From Microvirga solisilvae (lineage in GTDB: Bacteria; Pseudomonadota; Alphaproteobacteria; Rhizobiales; Beijerinckiaceae): DNA of 64,000 nt. This document shows, piece after piece, positions 43,859 through 53,319 of the stretch (its first letter is position 1; every line of letters begins with the position of its first letter). Made by a program: the position numbers and the translations under genes. The notes beneath the pieces are model-generated. The model was not told where the DNA came from. It saw only the letters and a list, made by a program, of their open reading frames with translations, and made no database searches. The DNA lies in the NCBI RefSeq assembly GCF_022808595.1, contig NZ_JAKUCN010000009.1, positions 42,187 to 106,186 of the forward strand, given 5' to 3'.

Positions 43859-45370
43859 TTATCTCAACTGCATCCAACTGGTTTTTAGTTCCGTGTATTT
43901 GTCGAAAGCATGCAGCGACTTGTCCCGCCCGATGCCGGATTGCTTATAGCCGCCGAAGGGAACGGTGATATCGTCTGCATCGTAGCAGTTCATGTAGACC
44001 ATGCCGGCCCGTAGCGAGCGCGCGACACGGTGAATCGTGTTCACGTTGTCGCTCCAGACAGCAGCGGCTAGCCCATAGATGCTGTCATTGGCAATCGCTA
44101 CCGCCTCTTCTGCACTCTTGACCGTGATGACGCTCAAAACGGGACCGAAGATCTCCTCGCGAGCAATCCGCATGCTGTTGTGCACGTCGTCGAACACTGT
44201 CGGCTCTACATAGCAGCCGCCACTGTCCTGACGCACTCGGCGACCGCCGCGCACGAGCCTCGCTCCTTCGGACTGAGCGACTCCGATATAATCGAGCACT
44301 CTGCCGGTATGCTCCTCGTCCACGAGAGCGCCCATGCGTGTTGCCGGATCGAGCGGATCGCCCGGACGATAAGCATCCATCCCGCTCACGATCCGATCCA
44401 GCACCCGATCCTTGACCGCCTCGTGCACGATAAGGCGAGAGCCTGCGGTGCACATTTCGCCCTGGTTGAAGAAGATAGCTCCGGCTGCCGTATCCGCCGC
44501 AACATCGAGATTGCCGCAATCGTCGAGAATGATGTGGGCGGATTTTCCACCGCACTCCAAGCCGACCTTCTTCAGATTGCTCTGGCCGGAATATTGCAGG
44601 AAATACTTGCCCACCTCCGTGGAGCCGGTGAAGAAAACCCCATCGATGTCGGGATGAATCCCGATTGCCCTGCCCGCGCTGATACCTGCACCCGGGACTA
44701 CATTTAAAACTCCGTCGGGAAGCCCCGCCTGCTGGGCGAGAGCTGCAAGGCGGAGCGCAGTCAGGGTTGATTGTTCGGCAGGCTTGAGGATCACTGAATT
44801 TCCGCTGGCCAGCGCAGGCGCGAGTTTCCAGGCCGCCATGATCATTGGAAAGTTCCACGGCACGACCGCTGCCACGACACCGAGCGGCTCACGCGTGATG
44901 GTCGCACGGACGTCGACGGCGGTTGGGGCTACCTCGCCATAAATCTTATCGATAGCCTCCGCAAACCACATAAAGCAGCGCGCCGTGGCCCCCACGTCAA
45001 TGACGAGGCTGTCAGAGATGGGCTTCCCCATATCAAGGGTTTCGAGCAACGCGAGCTCGTCGCGATGGTCGAGGATGAGATTGGCGAAAGCAAGCAGCGT
45101 TGTCTTCCGGCGAGCGGGAGAAAGACCAGACCAGCGCCCATCCTCGAACGCACGTCGCGCCGCCGCGACAGCCAGGTCCACGTCCGAGGCGTCACCGGCG
45201 GCGATTTCCGCAAGCATGCGCCCGTCCACGGGACTGATCGCCTTGAAAATCTTGCCGCTCACCGCAGCGCGATAGCGACCGTCGATGAAGGCTCGGCCTT
45301 CGACGCCTTTTGAAACGAGGCAATCGGCGCTGGCGCGCCAGTCAATGGGGTTGGTTTGGTCGTGGGGCAC
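43859..45370 (-). CDS. Aldehyde dehydrogenase, PuuC-like (gamma-glutamyl-aminobutyraldehyde)
   Basis: A 503-residue NAD(P)-dependent aldehyde dehydrogenase. It carries [30 protein letters not shown], the catalytic Glu in GLECGGKSAHIILDD and the catalytic Cys in FFNQGEMCTAGSRL, with EEIFGPVLSVI near the end. Similarity of layout and the puuA/puuB neighbourhood favour oxidation of gamma-glutamyl-gamma-aminobutyraldehyde in putrescine breakdown. The start is the GTG at 45370 with AGGAGG about seven bases upstream; the open frame extends to 45448. It lies 100 bp downstream of the GntR gene, and the operator-like TTTGATCACA at 45409 suggests control by that regulator. Confidence 0.9.
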   Translation of the reverse strand: MPHDQTNPIDWRASADCLVSKGVEGRAFIDGRYRAAVSGKIFKAISPVDGRMLAEIAAGDASDVDLAVAAARRAFEDGRWSGLSPARRKTTLLAFANLILDHRDELALLETLDMGKPISDSLVIDVGATARCFMWFAEAIDKIYGEVAPTAVDVRATITREPLGVVAAVVPWNFPMIMAAWKLAPALASGNSVILKPAEQSTLTALRLAALAQQAGLPDGVLNVVPGAGISAGRAIGIHPDIDGVFFTGSTEVGKYFLQYSGQSNLKKVGLECGGKSAHIILDDCGNLDVAADTAAGAIFFNQGEMCTAGSRLIVHEAVKDRVLDRIVSGMDAYRPGDPLDPATRMGALVDEEHTGRVLDYIGVAQSEGARLVRGGRRVRQDSGGCYVEPTVFDDVHNSMRIAREEIFGPVLSVITVKSAEEAVAIANDSIYGLAAAVWSDNVNTIHRVARSLRAGMVYMNCYDADDITVPFGGYKQSGIGRDKSLHAFDKYTELKTSWMQLR

Positions 45371-45408
45371 GCGGGCGCCTCCTGCGGGGGTCGAATAGTG
45401 ACTTAGAA

Positions 45409-45418
45409 TTTGATCACA
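45409..45418. promoter_or_regulatory. Candidate GntR operator upstream of the PuuC-like gene
   Basis: TTTGATCACA, identical to the 10-mer at 46308-46317 in the gntR-puuA intergenic region. It lies 39 bases before the aldehyde dehydrogenase GTG. Confidence 0.45.
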
Positions 45419-45470
45419 ATTTTGGCCCGTCAATAGCCCTCTACCCACTACGGAAAAAAATGGGCGCTCC

Positions 45471-46256
45471 CTAGCCCCTCTTTGCGTGATGGCCCACCCT
45501 CATCATCCCTAGGTGAGCGTTCAGAAGATCCTCCGCGCCCACATGCATGATGCCATCGCGAACATCAGCCTCAATGGCCACACGCAACCCGATCGGATCC
45601 TGTCGGCGCAAAGCGCTTACTGCTTCGGCGTGGCGGTCTATACGATAGTAATCATCGAGGCGTGAGAGCGCGATGCGGATGAACGGGCCAAGTTGCAGCC
45701 ACACGCTTTCGATAAGCGGAAGGCTCTCCTGATCGGGCTTGGCAAGATAGATCGTGCGGTGGAAGTCCTGGTTGAGGGCGATCGCTCGCTCGAAATCAGA
45801 GCGGAGATTCGCCTCGTCGATCTGGCGGTCGATCTTCTCGATTTCGGCCAAATGCTCTGCCTTGATGTAAGGCAAAGCCCCTAGGGCGGCATGGGTTTCC
45901 AACACGATGCGCAACTCGCACAACTCACGAAAACGCGATGCCGTCATGTTAGGAACCTGCACGCGACGATTGTCACGCACCTCAAGCGCACGTTCAGCCG
46001 AGAGCAGGCGCAGAGCCTCGCGAACGGGCATCATGCTCACATTGAGCGCTTCGGCAATTTCACGGATCGTCAACGCCCGCCCTGGGGGGATGCGTCCGAT
46101 CATTACCGCATGCCTGAGACATCGATAGACGTTCTGACTGGCCGTTTCCTTTTCAGCCCTAGGCAACAAAGGAAGATCGAGGCTTTTAGCCAATTTTCTC
46201 AATCCCTCGCGATGCTGACGACTCTGGAGGCGAACAACTCGTCCTTTAACGTCCAT
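45471..46256 (-). CDS. GntR-family (FCD domain) transcription regulator
   Basis: A 261-residue regulator. The winged helix is SQNVYRCLRHAVMIGRIPPGRALTIREIAEALNVSMMPVREALRLLSAERALEV. The all-helical FCD ligand domain follows, with LRIVLETHAALGALPYI, ALNQDFHRTIYLA and YRIDRHAEAVSALRRQD, containing the Asp/His metal-binding pattern of the family. It is divergent from puuA, whose start is 166 bp away, so it probably senses a polyamine intermediate and controls both sides. I start it at the ATG 46256; the open frame runs on to 46739 through puuA on the other strand and is not credible there. Confidence 0.9.
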   Translation of the reverse strand: MDVKGRVVRLQSRQHREGLRKLAKSLDLPLLPRAEKETASQNVYRCLRHAVMIGRIPPGRALTIREIAEALNVSMMPVREALRLLSAERALEVRDNRRVQVPNMTASRFRELCELRIVLETHAALGALPYIKAEHLAEIEKIDRQIDEANLRSDFERAIALNQDFHRTIYLAKPDQESLPLIESVWLQLGPFIRIALSRLDDYYRIDRHAEAVSALRRQDPIGLRVAIEADVRDGIMHVGAEDLLNAHLGMMRVGHHAKRG

Positions 46257-46307
46257 CTTTTCATATTCTCTCTTGAGCACTTGACCTGGCTTGACCTTAA
46301 CATATCT

Positions 46308-46374
46308 TTTGATCACATTAAGGCGTACAAGATAACGCTGCAAAAACCAAAAGAAGGTCGCCATCCTAGATGGC
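46308..46374. promoter_or_regulatory. gntR-puuA intergenic control region with two operator-like sites
   Basis: TTTGATCACA (46308-46317) is shared with the region upstream of the PuuC-like gene. A perfect inverted repeat, GCCATC-CTA-GATGGC, lies at 46360-46374, about 50 bases before the puuA start. Either could be bound by the divergently encoded GntR protein. Confidence 0.5.
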
Positions 46375-46422
46375 CCAAGCCTAATACATAGACCTTTGCA
46401 CCCGGGGGCAAAGGAGAATGTC

Positions 46423-47793
46423 GTGTCGATTGAACGTGATCGCGCGCATGAATTCCTGAGCCGGAATGACAAGATCGAAGAGATCGACCTTTTGATCACC
46501 GATCTGAACGGGATCCTACGCGGCAAGCGCGTTCCCGCTTCCAGCCTGGACCGTTTGTACGAAAGCGGAATGAAGCTGCCCTTATCGGCTCTTGCCTTGG
46601 ATATCTGGGGTGAGGACGTGAGCGATTGCGGCCTCATCTGGGAGACGGGTGACAGTGACGGGCTGTGCATGCCCTGCGGCGCAGGCATCGTTCCCGTGCC
46701 ATGGGCATCGCGGCCACGGGCACAAATGCTCCTGTCCATGAACTACCCTGACGGTCGCCCCTTCATGATTGACCCACGTCAAGTCCTCATGCGTCAGGTG
46801 GAGCGCGCGAAGGACATGGGCGTGACGCTCGTGGTCGCAACGGAGCTCGAATTCTACCTGATGGACGGCGACGTGCTGAAGACCGGTCGCCCGCGCCCCC
46901 CTGCAGCGCCGGAATCGGGTTATCCCATCGAAGTCTCGCAGCTCTACTCGATGGACGAGCTGGAAGAATTCTCCAGCGTTTTCACCGACATCCGCGATGC
47001 TTGCGCAGCCCAAGGCATCCCCGGCGACACCTGCATCGTGGAGAACGGCCCGGGCCAGTTCGAGATCAATCTCGAGCACATCAACGATCCCGTACAGGCG
47101 GCAGACCAAGCCGTGCTGTTCAAGAGGATTGTGCGTAGCATTGCTCGCCGCCATGAGCTGCACGCGACCTTCATGCCGAAGCCTTACGGCAACCAATCCG
47201 GATCAGGCTTCCACATCCATTGCAGCGCATTGGACAGCGAAGGCCGCAATATTTTCGACGATGGCACGGAAACAGGCTCCAAAGCCTTGCGCCACGCGGT
47301 CGGTGGGGTTCTGGAGATGATGCCCTCCTCCATGCTGATCTTTGCACCCAACCTCAATGGATACCGCCGTTTCCAGGCCGGCACTCACGCGCCGACCTAT
47401 GCCACCTGGGGTTATGAAAACCGCACCACGTCGATCCGTATTCCCAACGGCAGTCACAAGGCCCGGCGTTTCGAGCATCGTGTCGCGGGCGCGGACAGCA
47501 ATCCTTATTTGGTTCTGGCCGCGATTATCGCCGGCGTGCTGCACGGATTACAGAACGAGTGCGATCCGGGTGATCCAGTGCAGGGCAGCGCCTATGATCA
47601 ATCATCAAGCGATAAGGCCCTCCCGAGCGACTGGGACTGGGCGATCGACCTGTTCCGCGACAATAAACTACTGCGCGAGTATCTCGGCGATGATTTTCAC
47701 AAAGTCTTTCTGTCAGTGAAATGGCAGGAGCGCAACAAGATGGCGCGCCGTGTCACGGACGCGGAATACGCCACCTATCTTGGCGTTCTATGA
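46423..47793 (+). CDS. puuA: Gamma-glutamylputrescine synthetase-like (glutamine synthetase family)
   Basis: A 456-residue glutamine synthetase-fold ligase, which would join glutamate to putrescine using ATP. It has ITDLNGILRGKRVP, VATELEFYLMD, the metal-binding NGPGQFEINLEH and GSGFHIHCSALD, the ATP-site MLIFAPNLNGYRRFQ and ENRTTSIRIP. The adenylylation loop of GlnA is absent, as in PuuA. The first gene of the plus-strand polyamine unit, 18 bp before puuB. I start it at the GTG 46423 with AAAGGAG six bases upstream. Related ligases act on other amines, but puuB, puuC-like and putrescine importer genes nearby favour putrescine. Confidence 0.9.
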   Translation: MSIERDRAHEFLSRNDKIEEIDLLITDLNGILRGKRVPASSLDRLYESGMKLPLSALALDIWGEDVSDCGLIWETGDSDGLCMPCGAGIVPVPWASRPRAQMLLSMNYPDGRPFMIDPRQVLMRQVERAKDMGVTLVVATELEFYLMDGDVLKTGRPRPPAAPESGYPIEVSQLYSMDELEEFSSVFTDIRDACAAQGIPGDTCIVENGPGQFEINLEHINDPVQAADQAVLFKRIVRSIARRHELHATFMPKPYGNQSGSGFHIHCSALDSEGRNIFDDGTETGSKALRHAVGGVLEMMPSSMLIFAPNLNGYRRFQAGTHAPTYATWGYENRTTSIRIPNGSHKARRFEHRVAGADSNPYLVLAAIIAGVLHGLQNECDPGDPVQGSAYDQSSSDKALPSDWDWAIDLFRDNKLLREYLGDDFHKVFLSVKWQERNKMARRVTDAEYATYLGVL

Positions 47794-47811
47794 ACTGAAA
47801 AAGAAGACCCG

Positions 47812-49092
47812 ATGATCAATCACGTTGCATCCTACTATGCCGCGACGGCCAACCTGTCGATGCCCCGCCCTACTCTCACGAGCTCGCTCGAAGCAGACGT
47901 GTGCGTAATCGGCGCGGGCTATACAGGGCTATCCACCGCACTTCACCTTGTCGAACGCGGCTACAAAGTGGTGGTGCTGGAAGCCGCAAAGATCGGCTGG
48001 GGCGCGTCTGGCCGCAACGGCGGGCAGATCGTCAACGGCTACAGCCGCGACCTTCAGAATATTGAGGGGCGTTATGGCAAGAAGGCCGCTCAAGCCTTGG
48101 GTGAGATGTCCCTCGAGGGCGCGAACATCATCCGCGAGCGTATCAAGACTTACAACATCGCGTGCGACTACCGCCCTACGAACGTGTTCGCCGCCTTTAC
48201 TGGCAAGCAGATGCGAGAATTGGAGCATATGAGCGCACATTGGGCGAGCCGGGGGCATGATGGCCTCGAAATGCTCGACAAGGAGGGCCTGCGCGAGCAT
48301 GTGAAGGCCGATTGCTACGTGGGCGGCCTGATGGATCATCACGGCGGTCACATCCATCCACTCAACCTCGCTCTCGGCGAGGCCGATGCCATTCAGTCTC
48401 TCGGCGGGCTGATTTTCGAGCAATCCGCCGTGACGAGCGTAAAGACCGAAAATGGCAAGGCTATCGTCAAGACGGCCAAGGGCGAGGTGCGCGCGCCAGT
48501 CGCCGTGGCCTGCGGGAACGCCTATCTCAATGGCGTCATCCCTTTCCTCACCGACAAGGTGATGCCCGTCTCCACACAGATCGTCACGACGGAGGTTCTA
48601 GGCGAAAACAAAATCCGCGATCTTCTCCCGACTCTTACCGCCGTCGAAGACACCAATTATGTGCTTGATTATTATCGCCCCACCGCCGACCACCGCCTGC
48701 TCTTTGGTGGCGGCATCGTGTATGGCGGGGCAGAGCCTGCGGACATAGAGGCGCGTCTTCGCCCGAATCTGGCGAAGGTGTTCCCCTCCTTGCGCAACGT
48801 GCGCTTCGATTACCTGTGGAGCGGAAATTTCGCGCTGACGCTCACGCGCATTCCGCACTTCGGCCGGATCGGATCCAACATCTATTTTGCCCATGGCTGC
48901 AGCGGCCACGGCGTGACGAGCACGCATCTGGGCGGACGTCTCATCGCTGAGGCGATCCACGGCGATGCAACCCGCTTCGATGCCTTCGCGAACCTTCCCT
49001 ACTACCCCTTCCCCGGCGGTCGGGCTCTGCGGGTGCCGATTACCGTAGCCGGCGCCTGGTGGTACGGCCTGCGCGACCGGCTCGGCGTCTGA
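47812..49092 (+). CDS. puuB: Gamma-glutamylputrescine oxidase-like FAD enzyme
   Basis: A 426-residue DAO-family flavoenzyme. The FAD motif is VCVIGAGYTGLSTALHL with VVVLEA; GWGASGRNGGQIVNGYSRD is the signature of the PuuB/OrdL group. Further FAD contacts appear in HGCSGHGVTSTHLGG near the C terminus. It would oxidise gamma-glutamylputrescine to gamma-glutamyl-aminobutyraldehyde with H2O2 release. It lies 18 bp after puuA and 76 bp before potF, in one operon. Confidence 0.92.
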   Translation: MINHVASYYAATANLSMPRPTLTSSLEADVCVIGAGYTGLSTALHLVERGYKVVVLEAAKIGWGASGRNGGQIVNGYSRDLQNIEGRYGKKAAQALGEMSLEGANIIRERIKTYNIACDYRPTNVFAAFTGKQMRELEHMSAHWASRGHDGLEMLDKEGLREHVKADCYVGGLMDHHGGHIHPLNLALGEADAIQSLGGLIFEQSAVTSVKTENGKAIVKTAKGEVRAPVAVACGNAYLNGVIPFLTDKVMPVSTQIVTTEVLGENKIRDLLPTLTAVEDTNYVLDYYRPTADHRLLFGGGIVYGGAEPADIEARLRPNLAKVFPSLRNVRFDYLWSGNFALTLTRIPHFGRIGSNIYFAHGCSGHGVTSTHLGGRLIAEAIHGDATRFDAFANLPYYPFPGGRALRVPITVAGAWWYGLRDRLGV

Positions 49093-49168
49093 AATCACAA
49101 GCGGCTTCCGCGCCAAAGGCAGTCGCTCATCTCATTCGAGAAATAACAACTGAGAGGGACGGAAAACC

Positions 49169-50266
49169 ATGAGAAACTTCAAACGAGGAACCTTTACGGC
49201 ACTGATCAGCCTCGCCCTGGCGATGCCTCTCCAGGCGGCCGAGGAGAAGGTTCTAAACATCTTCAACTGGTCGGACTATGTAGCCCCGGACACCATTCCC
49301 AATTTCGAGAAGGAAACCGGGATCAAGGTGAACTACGACGTCTTCGATTCCAACGAGATCCTCGAGGCGAAGCTGCTCGCCGGACGTTCCAACTATGACA
49401 TTGTTGTCCCAACCGCCTCATTTCTCGAGCGCCAAGCAAAAGCTGGCCTCTTTCGTCCGCTCGATAAGGCAAAGCTCGGCAACTACAAGAACCTCGACAA
49501 CGATCTCCTCTCTCGGATCGCCCAGAACGATCCCAGCAACAAGTTCGCCATCCCCTACATGTGGGGCACGATCGGCATCGGTTACAACAAGGAAAAAATC
49601 AAGGAGCGTTTAGGCGTCGATACGATCACAAGCTGGGACATTCTGTTCAAGTCGGAGATATCGGCGAAGCTCAAGGATTGCGGCATTGCCATTCTTGATT
49701 CTCCTTCGGAGGTAATCGGCACTACCCTTGCCTATCTGGGCATCGATCCGAACAGCGAGAAGTCGGAAGATCTCGCCAAGGGCGCGGACCTGATGAAGAA
49801 GTTGCGCCCTAGCGTGAAATATTTTCATTCGTCGCAGTACATCAACGATCTGGCCAGCGGCGCCATCTGTGCTGTGGTGGGCTATAACGGCGACATTCTG
49901 CAGGCTCGCACCCGTGCGGAAGAAGCTAAGAGCAACGTGTCCATCGGCTTCAGCGTGCCACAGGAAGGCGGCCTCATGTGGTTCGACGTGATGGCTGTTC
50001 CGAAGGATGCTCCACATCCGGAGAACGCCCATCTCTTCCTGAATTACATTCTGAAGCCGGAGATCATCGCGGCGATCTCCGACAAGGTGCACTATGCCAA
50101 TGCGAACATGGCGGCGACCTCCATGGTGTCGGATGATGTACGCAACGATCCCGGCACCTATCCGCCTGAAGCGACCCGCGCCAAGCTCTCCACGATGAAG
50201 GCTCACTCGGCAAAGTTCGACCGGCTCCTGACGCGGGCTTGGACCGAGATCAAGACCGGCAAGTAA
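49169..50266 (+). CDS. potF: Putrescine-binding periplasmic protein (PotF-like)
   Basis: A 365-residue solute-binding protein with signal peptide (FTALISLALAMPLQAAEE). The mature protein begins VLNIFNWSDYVAPDTIPNFEKETGIKVNYD and has YDIVVPTASFLERQ, FAIPYMWGTIGIGYNK and DCGIAILDSPSEVIG, all PotF/PotD family blocks. It catches putrescine in the periplasm and passes it to the PotGHI membrane complex encoded directly behind it. GAGGGA precedes the ATG. Confidence 0.93.
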   Translation: MRNFKRGTFTALISLALAMPLQAAEEKVLNIFNWSDYVAPDTIPNFEKETGIKVNYDVFDSNEILEAKLLAGRSNYDIVVPTASFLERQAKAGLFRPLDKAKLGNYKNLDNDLLSRIAQNDPSNKFAIPYMWGTIGIGYNKEKIKERLGVDTITSWDILFKSEISAKLKDCGIAILDSPSEVIGTTLAYLGIDPNSEKSEDLAKGADLMKKLRPSVKYFHSSQYINDLASGAICAVVGYNGDILQARTRAEEAKSNVSIGFSVPQEGGLMWFDVMAVPKDAPHPENAHLFLNYILKPEIIAAISDKVHYANANMAATSMVSDDVRNDPGTYPPEATRAKLSTMKAHSAKFDRLLTRAWTEIKTGK

Positions 50267-50280
50267 GCCAGGGGATTGTC

Positions 50281-51411
50281 ATGACTAGCCTTGCCCCCAT
50301 TCGGTCAGCGTCCGCACCGGCTGATACCCCCTTCGTCAGGATCGAGGGCGTCACCAAACGGTTCGGGGATTTTGTCGCCGTCAACAACATCAGCCTCGAC
50401 ATCCATCGTTCGGAGCTGTTCTGCCTTCTTGGCGGCTCCGGATCCGGCAAGAGCACCTTGCTACGCATGCTAGCGGGTTTCGAGCATCCGACGGAAGGGC
50501 GGATTCTCATCGACGGGCAAGACATGACGAACGTGCCGCCCTACGAGCGACCAGTGAACATGATGTTCCAGTCCTATGCGCTCTTTCCGCATATGACCGT
50601 AGCTGACAATGTCGGCTACGGTCTGCGCCGTGCCGGCGTCAGGAAAGCGGATATCAAGCGGCGGGTCGTGGAGATGCTCGATCTCGTGAAGATGGGTGAC
50701 TTTGCACGCCGCAAGCCCGATCAGCTTTCAGGCGGTCAGCGTCAGCGCGTGGCGCTGGCGCGGTCCCTGGTGCGTCAGCCCAAGCTGCTTCTGCTCGACG
50801 AGCCACTAGGCGCGCTCGACAAGAAGCTGCGGGAAGAAACGCAGTTCGAACTGATGAAGATACAAAGCCAGCTCGGTACGACCTTCATCGTGGTCACCCA
50901 CGACCAGGACGAGGCTATGACCCTGGCAACCCGCATGGGCGTGATGAACGAAGGACAGCTCGTTCAGATCGGGGAACCAAGAAACCTTTATGAATTCCCG
51001 AGCAGCCGTTTCGTCGCCCAGTTTATCGGCGCGGTGAACATGTTCGAAGGCAGACTTGTGGAGGATGAGCCGGATTACGTACGCATCCGCTCCGAGGAAG
51101 CCGGCTGCACCCTGTATGTCAGCCACGGCATCAGCAGCGCGCCAGGGCAGTCTGTTCATGTCGCAATCCGGCCTGAAAAGATCCGCCTCAGCCACGAGAC
51201 GCCGGCAGGAGCGGATAATGTGGTCAAAGGCGTTGTCGACGAGGTTGCCTATCTCGGCAATGTCAGCGTGTTACAGATCCGCCTCGGCACCGGCAAGCTG
51301 ATCCGCGCCACACTGCCCAATCTCGACAGACACGAGAGCATGGTTTTCGAGCCGTCCGATCCTGTCTATTGCTCCTGGGGATCCTCCAGCGGGGTGGTAT
51401 TGACCTCATGA
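50281..51411 (+). CDS. potG: Putrescine ABC transporter ATPase (PotG-like)
   Basis: A 376-residue ABC ATPase: GGSGSGKSTLLRMLAGFE (Walker A), MMFQSYALFPHMTV (Q loop), LSGGQRQRVALARSL (signature), LLLLDEPLGALDKK (Walker B) and VTHDQDEA (His switch), then a C-terminal TOBE domain (VHVAIRPEKIRLS). It powers uptake through PotH and PotI. The ATG at 50281 has AGGGG upstream, and the stop overlaps the potH start as ATGA, which couples their translation. Confidence 0.94.
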   Translation: MTSLAPIRSASAPADTPFVRIEGVTKRFGDFVAVNNISLDIHRSELFCLLGGSGSGKSTLLRMLAGFEHPTEGRILIDGQDMTNVPPYERPVNMMFQSYALFPHMTVADNVGYGLRRAGVRKADIKRRVVEMLDLVKMGDFARRKPDQLSGGQRQRVALARSLVRQPKLLLLDEPLGALDKKLREETQFELMKIQSQLGTTFIVVTHDQDEAMTLATRMGVMNEGQLVQIGEPRNLYEFPSSRFVAQFIGAVNMFEGRLVEDEPDYVRIRSEEAGCTLYVSHGISSAPGQSVHVAIRPEKIRLSHETPAGADNVVKGVVDEVAYLGNVSVLQIRLGTGKLIRATLPNLDRHESMVFEPSDPVYCSWGSSSGVVLTS

Positions 51412-52358
51412 CGGCGAGTGCTCACCCCAAACAGGCGGCGCGCACCACCGCTTCCGAGCCCAGCGGATTATCTCAGCGTCTTGGACGAATGAGCGTGACT
51501 GCTATTCCGATGGTCTGGCTACTCGCTTTCTTCGCGCTTCCCTTCGTTTTCGTCCTGAAAATTTCGCTCGCAGAGGCGGATATCGCTGTTCCGCCCTATA
51601 CGGCGCTTCTCAGCTGGGTGGATGACAAAGTCCTGTCCATCCGCATCGATTTCGGAAAATTCCTTTTCCTGTTCGAGGATAATCTTTATCTTGCCGCCTA
51701 TGTCGGCTCCTTGAAGATTGCAGCAGTCTCGACGTTCTTCTGCTTGCTCGTCGCCTTTCCCATAGCTCTCTTCATCGCCCGCCAAAGCGCGGAAATGCGG
51801 CTCCTCTGGCTGGCCGTGGTGATGCTGCCGTTCTGGACATCGATGCTGCTGCGCGTCTATGCCTGGATCGGCATCCTTCAGAGCAATGGCATCGTCAACA
51901 GCGTGCTTGTGTGGCTTGGAGTGATCGACGAGCCGCTCGCGCTCCTGCAAACGGATTTCGCCGTATATCTCGGTATCGTCTACACGTACCTGCCTTTCAT
52001 GGTGCTGCCGCTCTACGCCACCCTGGAAAAGCTCGATGAAACCCTGCTCGAGGCTTCCGCCGATCTCGGCGCACGGCCGGCGACGAGCTTTTTCACAATC
52101 ACCCTGCCACTGGCCCTGCCGGGCGTGGTGGCTGGCTGCGTTCTGGTCTTCGTGCCGGCCGTAGGCGAGTTCGTAATCCCGGCCCTGATGGGTGGTCCCG
52201 ACACGCTGATGATCGGGCGCGTGCTGTGGGACGAGTTCTTCAGCAATCGCGATTGGCCGATGGCGTCGGCGGTGGCCATCGTCATGCTGATCGTGCTGGT
52301 GGTGCCCGTCATGCTGCTGCGCAGTCGCGGGCGCCAGCAGTCTTTCGGGCATGGATGA
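51408..52358 (+). CDS. potH: Putrescine ABC transporter permease (PotH-like)
   Basis: A 316-residue inner-membrane permease with six spans, starting VTAIPMVWLLAFFALPFVFVLKISLAEAD. The EAA loop that docks on the ATPase is visible as [31 protein letters not shown]. The ATG overlaps the potG stop (ATGA, 51408-51411). It pairs with PotI to form the channel. Confidence 0.93.
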   Translation: MTASAHPKQAARTTASEPSGLSQRLGRMSVTAIPMVWLLAFFALPFVFVLKISLAEADIAVPPYTALLSWVDDKVLSIRIDFGKFLFLFEDNLYLAAYVGSLKIAAVSTFFCLLVAFPIALFIARQSAEMRLLWLAVVMLPFWTSMLLRVYAWIGILQSNGIVNSVLVWLGVIDEPLALLQTDFAVYLGIVYTYLPFMVLPLYATLEKLDETLLEASADLGARPATSFFTITLPLALPGVVAGCVLVFVPAVGEFVIPALMGGPDTLMIGRVLWDEFFSNRDWPMASAVAIVMLIVLVVPVMLLRSRGRQQSFGHG

Positions 52359-52368
52359 GAGGTAATTT

Positions 52369-53319
52369 ATGCGACGACAAGGCCGCTTCATCACCGTCAT
52401 GACAACGGCAGGGCTCGTATTTCTCTACGCTCCCATCATCACCATGATGGCTTTGAGCTTCAACAGCTCGCGTCTCGTCACTGTGTGGGGCGGTTTCTCC
52501 CTGCAATGGTACCGTGAACTCATCAGTAATCAGGCCCTCCTCGACGGCGCTTGGCTTAGCATCGAGATTGCAGCCTTGAGTGCTACCGTAGCAGTAGTGC
52601 TGGGTACTCTGGCAGGATATGTTCTCTCCCGCTTCGGGCCTTTCCGAGGCAAGGTGGCCATGGCCGGCATGATCTCAGCACCGCTCGTCATGCCGGAGGT
52701 GATCACGGGTCTGTCGTTGCTCCTTCTCTTTGTAGCGATGGAGGATCTGATCGGTTGGCCGGCCGGGCGCGGCCTCACCACACTCGTCCTCTCCCACGCC
52801 ACATTCTGCATGGCCTACGTGGCTATTGTCGTGCAGTCCCGCCTTGCACAGATGGACGGCACTCTGGAAGAGGCAGCGCTCGATCTCGGCGCGCGGCCCT
52901 GGCGCGCTTTTATCGACGTGACGCTGCCGATGCTCGCGCCGGCACTGATCTCGGGATGGCTTCTCGCCTTTACCCTTTCCTTCGACGATCTCGTGATCTC
53001 GAGCTTCGTCTCGGGGCCGGGCAGCAGCACGCTGCCGATGCTGATCTTCTCCAAGGTTCGCCTCGGCGTCAGCCCGGACGTGAACGCACTTGCAACCATC
53101 ATGATCACCGTCGTGGGCCTCTGTGTCTTTCTTTATGCATGGCAGGCTCGCAGGAAACTTCACGTAATGAAGCAGCAAGCCGCAAGGCACAACCGCGAGA
53201 GAATCCTGCAAGTCGAGGCTATCTCTCAACCTATCTCTGCAAACGCTAACAGCGCAGGCAAAGGACGAACCGCATGCGGATCGGAATTCTGGAAACAGGG
53301 CGAAACCGCGAGCACCTGA
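52369..53319 (+). CDS. potI: Putrescine ABC transporter permease (PotI-like) with long tail
   Basis: A 316-residue permease with six spans and an EAA loop (LEEAALDLGARPWRAFIDVTLPMLAPALISG), ten bases after potH with AGAGG before the ATG. The last roughly 40 residues are a hydrophilic tail that overlaps the next gene by 46 bp; PotI proteins usually end shortly after the final span, so the tail may be a recent extension from loss of an earlier stop. Confidence 0.93.
   Translation: MRRQGRFITVMTTAGLVFLYAPIITMMALSFNSSRLVTVWGGFSLQWYRELISNQALLDGAWLSIEIAALSATVAVVLGTLAGYVLSRFGPFRGKVAMAGMISAPLVMPEVITGLSLLLLFVAMEDLIGWPAGRGLTTLVLSHATFCMAYVAIVVQSRLAQMDGTLEEAALDLGARPWRAFIDVTLPMLAPALISGWLLAFTLSFDDLVISSFVSGPGSSTLPMLIFSKVRLGVSPDVNALATIMITVVGLCVFLYAWQARRKLHVMKQQAARHNRERILQVEAISQPISANANSAGKGRTACGSEFWKQGETAST

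Noticed and set aside
46257..46739. N-terminal extension of the GntR regulator
   Set aside because: It would run antisense through the divergent puuA start; the winged-helix protein is complete from 46256.
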